A stretch of DNA of 15,779 nt from Clostridium_AQ sp900552125. GTDB taxonomy: Bacteria > Bacillota_I > Bacilli_A > Erysipelotrichales > Erysipelotrichaceae. The position numbers were made by a program, and so were the translations under genes. The notes beneath the pieces were generated by a model, which was not told the DNA's origin, did no database searches, and saw only the letters and a list, made by a program, of their open reading frames with translations. The stretch is taken from assembly GCA_037892765.1 (NCBI GenBank), contig JBBKBW010000057.1. One strand, given 5' to 3'. Shown in pieces: positions 11,690 to 15,779 of this stretch; positions within the stretch are counted from its first letter, which is position 1; every line of letters starts with the position of its first letter.

Positions 11690-13405
11690 ATGAAGGGAGT
11701 GATTATTATTAAACAATTTTCTACCGTTGCCTTTATTAATGAAGACCATACCTTAGATATACACAGTTTTAACGCTAAAAGTATAAAGGAAGATAATAGA
11801 TTATATTCTATTTATGCTGAAGGAGAATTATATAATGAAGAAGAGGTGTGTACAAAATTAAAGAGCTATGGATATTCAAATCCTGAAAGCATAGAAGAAA
11901 TTATATTATTTGCCTATCTGATATGGAAAGAAAAAGCCATGCAGTATTTAGAAGGTGCTTATTTCTTTGTTATTCATACAGATGATTTCCTATTTTGTGC
12001 AAAAGATCCATTAGGACTTCGTCCTCTCTATTACCATAAACAGGAAAATCGTATCTGTATCAGTAATTCTATTGACCAACTATTAAAAATCGCAAAACAG
12101 AAACCGATTTTATCTAGGGAAGGTATACTAGAGCTATTTGCCTTTGGTCCTGGCTGTAGCGAACACAAGACTCTATATAAAAATATTTTATCTTTACCCA
12201 TGGGGTCCTATCTTCGAATTGACCATCAAGGAGTAAAAACAGAAACATACTATGAATTAAAGGCTCATCCCCATACTGATGATTTATCAACTACGATACA
12301 AACCATACATGATTTAGTTACTGATTCTATTCACCAGCAAACCAAAAACTGCGAGGCTAGTTTTTTATCCGGAGGACTTGATTCAAGCATTATTACCAGC
12401 ATTGCCTCAAAAAAACAGTCTTTATGGAGAACATACTCATTAGATTATGAAGGCAATGAAGAAAATTTTAAAAGCAATTCTTATCAGGTTTCTCTTGATC
12501 ATACGTACATTTCAGAAATGCTTCTTCACAGCAATACTCAGCATACTTCTTTACAAATCACTCAAAAAGAACTTATTACATTATTAGATGATGCATTAAT
12601 TGCTCGTCAAGTTCCAGGAATGGCAGATATTGATTCCAGTTTATTATGGCTATGTCAAAATGTTGCCAAACAAGATAAAGTAATATTAAGCGGTGAATGT
12701 GCTGATGAATTTTTTGGCGGATATCCATGGTTTTATCAGGAACATTTAAGAGATATTGAATCTTTCCCTTGGCTAAAATCCACAAAAGAACGTATTTCTC
12801 TGCTTCATGATTCCTATAAATCTTTACCATTTGAAGAGTATATCTCTCAATCTTATCAAAACACTATTTCCAAAATTGAGTCTTTGCCTGAAGATACAAA
12901 AGAAGATATAAACGCAAGAAAACATACAATACTATGTATTCATTGGTTTATGCAAACTCTAGTCGCTAGACAAGTCTATATGGGAAATGCTGCTGGTGTA
13001 AATATTCGCGCCCCATTCGCCAATGTAAAACTCTTAGAATATGTATATAATATTCCATGGAAAATGAAATTTTTAAATCAGGAAGAAAAAGGAATCTTAA
13101 GAGAGGCTTTTGCCTCTGAATTACCTGAAAGCATAGCCCATCGAAAGAAAAATCCTTTTCCTAAAACGCATAATCCTCAATATGCAGAATTAATCAGTCA
13201 GCTTCTAGAAGAGCGATACGATGACCCTGATAGTCCTTTACACATCTTATTTGATGATTGTAAGCTAAAAGAACTTATCTCATCAAAAGGCGACAGTTTT
13301 AAACTTCCATGGTATGGTCAATTAATGAGTGGTCCTCAGTTACTAGCATATCTATATCAGATTGATCAATGGATCATACGTTATGATATTGAAATAGAAA
13401 AATGA
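11690..13405 (+). CDS. asnB: Asparagine synthase homologue with a degenerate glutaminase domain, about 571 aa
   Basis: The C-terminal half is a normal asparagine synthetase domain: ATP pyrophosphatase loop SGGLDSS (227-233, counted from 11690), SGECADEFFGGY (334-345, with Cys where Gly is usual), VNIRAPFANVKLLEYVYN, GILREAFASELP, and a C-terminal WYGQLMSGPQLLAY block shared with clostridial AsnB. The N-terminal half has the class II glutamine amidotransferase fold (LEGAYFF, DPLGLRPLYY) but not its active site. No cysteine follows any possible start, the RGPD arginine region is missing, and the NGE motif reads EGE (44-46). It probably uses free ammonia or has another role. The start is unresolved. 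ATG 11690 has no SD; GTG 11699 abuts GAAGGGAG; that SD is best spaced for an ATT at 11705 or 11708. The frame back to 11615 precedes the -10 and is rejected. Confidence 0.9.
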   Translation: MKGVIIIKQFSTVAFINEDHTLDIHSFNAKSIKEDNRLYSIYAEGELYNEEEVCTKLKSYGYSNPESIEEIILFAYLIWKEKAMQYLEGAYFFVIHTDDFLFCAKDPLGLRPLYYHKQENRICISNSIDQLLKIAKQKPILSREGILELFAFGPGCSEHKTLYKNILSLPMGSYLRIDHQGVKTETYYELKAHPHTDDLSTTIQTIHDLVTDSIHQQTKNCEASFLSGGLDSSIITSIASKKQSLWRTYSLDYEGNEENFKSNSYQVSLDHTYISEMLLHSNTQHTSLQITQKELITLLDDALIARQVPGMADIDSSLLWLCQNVAKQDKVILSGECADEFFGGYPWFYQEHLRDIESFPWLKSTKERISLLHDSYKSLPFEEYISQSYQNTISKIESLPEDTKEDINARKHTILCIHWFMQTLVARQVYMGNAAGVNIRAPFANVKLLEYVYNIPWKMKFLNQEEKGILREAFASELPESIAHRKKNPFPKTHNPQYAELISQLLEERYDDPDSPLHILFDDCKLKELISSKGDSFKLPWYGQLMSGPQLLAYLYQIDQWIIRYDIEIEK

Positions 13406-13426
13406 AACAGCCCTAACACTGTTTCA
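13403..13426 (-). terminator. Shared hairpin between the convergent asparagine synthase and rmuC genes
   Basis: An 8-bp perfect stem (13403-13410 with 13419-13426, 8-nt loop) whose two outer triplets are the stop codons of the + strand and - strand genes. On the - strand it is followed by AUUUUUC, so it works best as the rmuC terminator. On the + strand no U run follows. Confidence 0.72.
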
Positions 13427-14509
13427 CTCATCTAACTGAACTTCTTGTATTTCTTCAAATCTACGCACCATTTTATTCGCTGTAATTTGCAGCTGACGCA
13501 TATCTTCATAGACCTTTTCAAAATCATTACTAACAGTTTGATAACGCTTATGAAAACGTTCAAATTCTACCTGTAAAAGTTTTAACTCTTTTACAATCTG
13601 ATCTATATGTTCATTTCTTTTTACACCAATATAAATAGAGCGAATTGCGGTGATATAAGCCATTAGTGTAGTTGGAGAGACCATATAAACCTTTTGTTCA
13701 AATGAATATTTAACTAATTCATCCATTGTTCCATAAATATAAGCATATACTGCCTCTGCAGGTATAAACATATAAGCAAACTCTTCTGTTTCCTGTGGTA
13801 TGATATATTTTTCAGAAATAGCTCGTATATGCTTTTTAACATCCTGCTGAAATTGTGCCTGTGCCTTATTCTTTTCCTGTGTATTTTCCGCATTCATGAT
13901 GCGATTATAATTCTCTAAAGGAAATTTGGAATCGATACAAATTAGTTTCATCGCATTTCCACCAAATAAAACAGCATCAGCTATCGTACCATTGCTGAGA
14001 CGATATTGTTTTTGATAACGATGATGATCATTTCCCATTACATTTTCTAATAAGCTATATAATTCGATTTCACCAAAGATACCTCTTGTCTTTTTATCAT
14101 TTAAGATAGCCTGTAATGAAAGTATAGAAGATGATATTTCTTTCATATTTTGCTGACCCTCATCTAACTTGCCCATCTGTTGTAAAATTTTCGCAAACAC
14201 CTGTGAAGTAGTCTGATAGCCATGATGTAGGTTTTCATTTACTGTTAATTCTAAATGATTCATCTTCTGTTCTACATTCTCATGAAGGGACTGTAAATCC
14301 GTTTTCATAAGCTGAGAAATTTGGGTCTGCAAAACCATGAGCTGATTTGTCCATTGCTGTTGCATACGCTGCATATCTTCTCTTTGAACATTTAATTCTC
14401 TCATAATCTTATCATCATTTGTTTTATGCTGAATCGGGCGCATCAGTATAAAAAAGATAATCATCACAACAATGCATAATAATAAAAATAGTAATAAAAT
14501 AATTTCCAT
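13424..14509 (-). CDS. rmuC: DNA recombination protein RmuC
   Basis: A membrane-anchored nuclease-like protein thought to limit recombination between inverted repeats and, in some bacteria, to help defend against foreign DNA. One N-terminal transmembrane segment (about 3-23) is followed by a long coiled coil (about 33-130, rich in Gln, Met and Leu). The RmuC core (about 138-340) has TRGIFGEIELYSLLE (141-155), GTIADAVLFGG (174-184) and IDSKFPLENY (192-201), where Asp and Lys of the PD-(D/E)xK-like core are visible. At 361 aa it is a little shorter than E. coli RmuC. GGAGG precedes ATG 14507-14509. It lies 43 nt downstream of the comK homologue on the same strand, with no clear terminator between, so they may be co-transcribed. 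Confidence 0.94.
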   Translation of the reverse strand: MEIILLLFLLLCIVVMIIFFILMRPIQHKTNDDKIMRELNVQREDMQRMQQQWTNQLMVLQTQISQLMKTDLQSLHENVEQKMNHLELTVNENLHHGYQTTSQVFAKILQQMGKLDEGQQNMKEISSSILSLQAILNDKKTRGIFGEIELYSLLENVMGNDHHRYQKQYRLSNGTIADAVLFGGNAMKLICIDSKFPLENYNRIMNAENTQEKNKAQAQFQQDVKKHIRAISEKYIIPQETEEFAYMFIPAEAVYAYIYGTMDELVKYSFEQKVYMVSPTTLMAYITAIRSIYIGVKRNEHIDQIVKELKLLQVEFERFHKRYQTVSNDFEKVYEDMRQLQITANKMVRRFEEIQEVQLDE

Positions 14510-14552
14510 AAATACCTCCGCTGCTAGTATTATAGCACATAGACGTTTATTT

Positions 14553-14972
14553 TTAATTTGTTAAACCTAATAAGTGAAGATATTGTATACACTGTTTCAT
14601 GCTTAATCGTATCGTGCGTATATCAATTAAAATATCCAGACTGCTATGATCAAGAAAGATTATTCGACTCCCTTTTTTTCTTCTCTCTACTTTATAAATA
14701 GCACGATAATTGATCCAGATACATTCTAAATGCTTAAATCCTTTAGTAGGAAAAAAGATATCTTTATAGCTTTCTGATACAAGGATAGGTATTCTTCGAT
14801 GTATATTTAAATGCCATTCAGCCGCTTTTCTTCTTCCCTCCCATGTACTTCCATTTTCAAGACACATAGTATCTAATACATGTAAAACCGTATCATCTAT
14901 TATTTGTACAATATGATTATTCTGTACAATCTTACATTTCTTCAATTCATATCTGCATATATAATGAATCAT
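14553..14972 (-). CDS. comK: ComK family competence regulator, 139 aa
   Basis: Resembles ComK, the DNA-binding master regulator of natural competence in Bacillus. The core motifs are present: CLENGSTWEGRRKAAEW (37-53), RIPILVSES (60-68), IFFPTKGFKHLECIWINYRAI (72-92) and a basic stretch ERRKKGSRIIFLDHSS (96-111). At 139 aa it is clearly shorter than the 192-aa B. subtilis protein, ending soon after the conserved core; the C-terminal tail that in Bacillus serves MecA-dependent degradation appears to be missing. AAAGGGGAG precedes ATG 14970-14972. I searched the upstream region for the AAAAN5TTTT boxes that Bacillus ComK binds and saw no convincing pair. A possible -10 (TATACT) is at 15027-15032. 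The rmuC gene follows. Whether it still controls DNA uptake is unknown. Confidence 0.88.
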   Translation of the reverse strand: MIHYICRYELKKCKIVQNNHIVQIIDDTVLHVLDTMCLENGSTWEGRRKAAEWHLNIHRRIPILVSESYKDIFFPTKGFKHLECIWINYRAIYKVERRKKGSRIIFLDHSSLDILIDIRTIRLSMKQCIQYLHLLGLTN

Positions 14973-15026
14973 AAACTCTCCCCTTTCTCATTATTTTTAC
15001 CATAAGGCATAAAATAGAAAGTAAAA

Positions 15027-15032
15027 AGTATA
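15027..15032 (-). promoter_or_regulatory. Possible -10 of the comK homologue
   Basis: TATACT on the - strand, about 55 bp upstream of the start; the -35 window (TCTAAA, 15050-15055) is poor, so activation may be required. The rest of the 150-bp gap holds the cold-shock gene terminator. Confidence 0.3.
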
Positions 15033-15080
15033 CAAATCTGCAGTTTTATTTTAGAAAATGTAAAAAACGTATAAAATAAC

Positions 15081-15112
15081 AAAAACACCTAGCCCATTGA
15101 GGTTAGATGTTT
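15081..15112 (-). terminator. Terminator of the cold-shock protein gene
   Basis: Arms 15083-15094 and 15101-15112 pair over 9 bp, then a mismatch and 2 bp. On the - strand a UUUUUG run follows (A run 15081-15085). The cold-shock stop codon is 12 nt upstream. Confidence 0.8.
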
Positions 15113-15123
15113 CCTTTGCTTTT

Positions 15124-15333
15124 CTACTGGTTAACTGTTACGTTATCAGCCTGTAAGCCACGATCACCTTCGATGATATTGAAACCTACACTCTGTCCTT
15201 CTTCTAAAGTTTTAAACCCTCTAGACTTAATTGCAGTGAAATGGACAAACACATCCTTGTTTGTTGCATCATCTGTGATGAATCCAAATCCTTTATCTGC
15301 GTTAAACCATTTTACTTTACCTGTACTAATCAT
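15124..15333 (-). CDS. Cold-shock protein (CspA/CspB family), 69 aa
   Basis: A single cold-shock domain that binds single-stranded RNA and DNA and melts RNA structure during cold adaptation or in stationary phase. TGKVKWFNADKGFGFIT (4-20) contains RNP1 (KGFGFI, 14-19), VFVHFT (28-33) is RNP2, and EGDRGLQADNV (55-65) is the usual C-terminal loop and strand. Length is standard, with two extra residues after Met. ATG 15331-15333 is preceded by a near-perfect AAGGAGGT (15341-15348), 7 nt upstream. The transcript has a leader of about 130 nt with several inverted repeats, as is typical of cold-regulated csp mRNAs, and its own terminator. Confidence 0.97.
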   Translation of the reverse strand: MISTGKVKWFNADKGFGFITDDATNKDVFVHFTAIKSRGFKTLEEGQSVGFNIIEGDRGLQADNVTVNQ

Positions 15334-15343
15334 TGTAGTACCT

Positions 15344-15433
15344 CCTTCTTATATTTGTAAAGAAGGTCACTTATAAATAAAAACATTGATATTAGCTTTT
15401 ATACATTCAGTGACTATTTCGCTAATACCAATG
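15344..15433 (-). promoter_or_regulatory. Structured 5' leader of the cold-shock gene (candidate RNA thermosensor)
   Basis: Three pairings are visible in the - strand RNA. A 13-bp stem joins 15421-15433 to 15384-15396 (one G-U) with a 24-nt loop. GUCACU in that loop (15409-15414) is complementary to AGUGAC outside the stem (15366-15371), which would make an H-type pseudoknot. CCUUCUU (15360-15366) pairs with AAGAAGG (15344-15350), covering part of the SD. The last two share one base (15366). Confidence 0.6.
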
Positions 15434-15469
15434 ATATTTTTGAAAATTATTACTTCTTTGCATGCATCT

Positions 15470-15497
15470 ATAATAACACATATAAATATTAAAGCAA
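15470..15497 (-). promoter_or_regulatory. Promoter of the cold-shock gene
   Basis: An extended -10 (TG-T-TATTAT, -10 at 15470-15475) has TTGCTT (15492-15497) 16 bp upstream on the - strand. A start near 15463 gives a leader of about 130 nt. Confidence 0.55.
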
Positions 15498-15567
15498 GCT
15501 TTATTTTAATTATTTCATCATAGGGTAAATAACCTGACGGATATACCAGCTTTAATAAAATTTCATT

Positions 15568-15779
15568 CTATGGGATCCATGGCAGGATATCCAAAATCTT
15601 TTCAAGGATTTTCCATTGTCTCTCGCCTTTTTCCTTTTCCCTTGCCACATACGCTATCTGATCTTTACTAAATCCTTCCTTCATTAAATCCTCTACTTCT
15701 TCCTTCGAAAGATATTCATTGATTAGTTTATCTTGCTCTTCTTCCTTAACCAATGGCTCATTGTTTTGAGGTAATTCTG
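15568..15779 (-). CDS. C-terminal end of an unrecognised protein, cut by the window edge
   Basis: The frame is open from the window edge (it begins with the last two bases of a codon) to a TAG at 15568-15570, giving about 70 visible residues. The apparent TTG start at 15751-15753 has no SD and is very likely internal, so this is treated as a partial gene. The visible part is strongly charged and helical (KEEEQDKLINEYLSKEEVED, then REKEKGERQWK) and ends in a short hydrophobic tail, ILDILPWIP. I do not recognise the family. Codon use looks like its neighbours. No convincing terminator was seen in 15500-15567. Confidence 0.6.
   Translation of the reverse strand, partial: ELPQNNEPLVKEEEQDKLINEYLSKEEVEDLMKEGFSKDQIAYVAREKEKGERQWKILEKILDILPWIP

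Noticed and set aside
14973..15080. ComK-type AAAAN5TTTT boxes upstream of comK
   Set aside because: Many A and T runs occur, but no properly spaced pair was found.
15107..15376. 89-codon + strand frame across the cold-shock gene
   Set aside because: Antisense of a certain gene and its terminator, with no SD.
15500..15567. Terminator for the partial gene at the right edge
   Set aside because: Only short imperfect repeats around CATAG/CTATG, with no U run after a stable stem.
15751..15753. TTG start for the gene at the right edge
   Set aside because: No ribosome site, and the frame stays open to the window edge, so the gene is taken as partial.

Overview
The window looks like ordinary chromosome of a low-GC Gram-positive bacterium (Bacillota). 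Evidence: AT-rich sequence, strong AGGAGG-type ribosome binding sites, lipoproteins with a Gram-positive lipobox, short U-tract hairpin terminators, a near-consensus CcpA cre site, two YitT-type membrane proteins, an ECF vitamin transporter and a ComK homologue. The mixture fits Erysipelotrichales (Clostridium innocuum or Holdemania-like gut bacteria), but this placement is inference. I see no mobile elements, rRNA, tRNA or CRISPR. Only two genes run on the + strand (ECF S component and asparagine synthase); all others run on the - strand.

Region 1 (1-2375, - strand): a compact redox-looking neighbourhood. An operon of a NusG-domain-II membrane protein, a Gx-transporter/Hpre_diP_synt_I membrane protein and a small TSCPD-domain protein ends in a hairpin at 1-24. 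Just upstream lie two paralogous FMN-binding-domain lipoproteins of exactly the same length (139 aa), each with its own terminator. This is part of the gene set of the Listeria-type flavin-based extracellular electron transfer locus (EetA, EetB and PplA-like families). The NADH dehydrogenase, flavin transferase and quinone genes of that locus are not in the window.

Region 2 (2376-5516, - strand): glpK with a cre site in its promoter, then a YitT protein and a HAD (Cof) phosphatase that form a two-gene operon.

Region 3 (5517-9060): a MATE exporter with a possible attenuator leader, then a MocR-type (GntR plus aminotransferase) regulator divergent from an ECF S component. That layout is typical of vitamin B6 uptake control.

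Region 4 (9062-11587, - strand): a Gfo/Idh/MocA oxidoreductase translationally coupled to Tag (3-methyladenine DNA glycosylase I), and a full-length YitT-DUF2179 protein.

Region 5 (11600-15779): an asparagine synthase homologue whose glutaminase half has lost its catalytic residues and whose start codon is uncertain; RmuC and a short ComK homologue; a cold-shock protein with a highly structured leader that could fold as a pseudoknot next to a partly sequestered ribosome binding site; and the 3' end of an unrecognised gene cut by the window edge.

The most interesting points are the partial electron-transfer gene set with altered flavin motifs, the degenerate asparagine synthase, the cold-shock leader, the MATE leader, and glpK, which shows transcriptional CcpA control but lacks the phosphorylatable histidine of its relatives. 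Several starts have been moved from the longest open frame to the codon best placed behind the Shine-Dalgarno (SD) sequence. All family calls were made by eye from motifs, without database searches.
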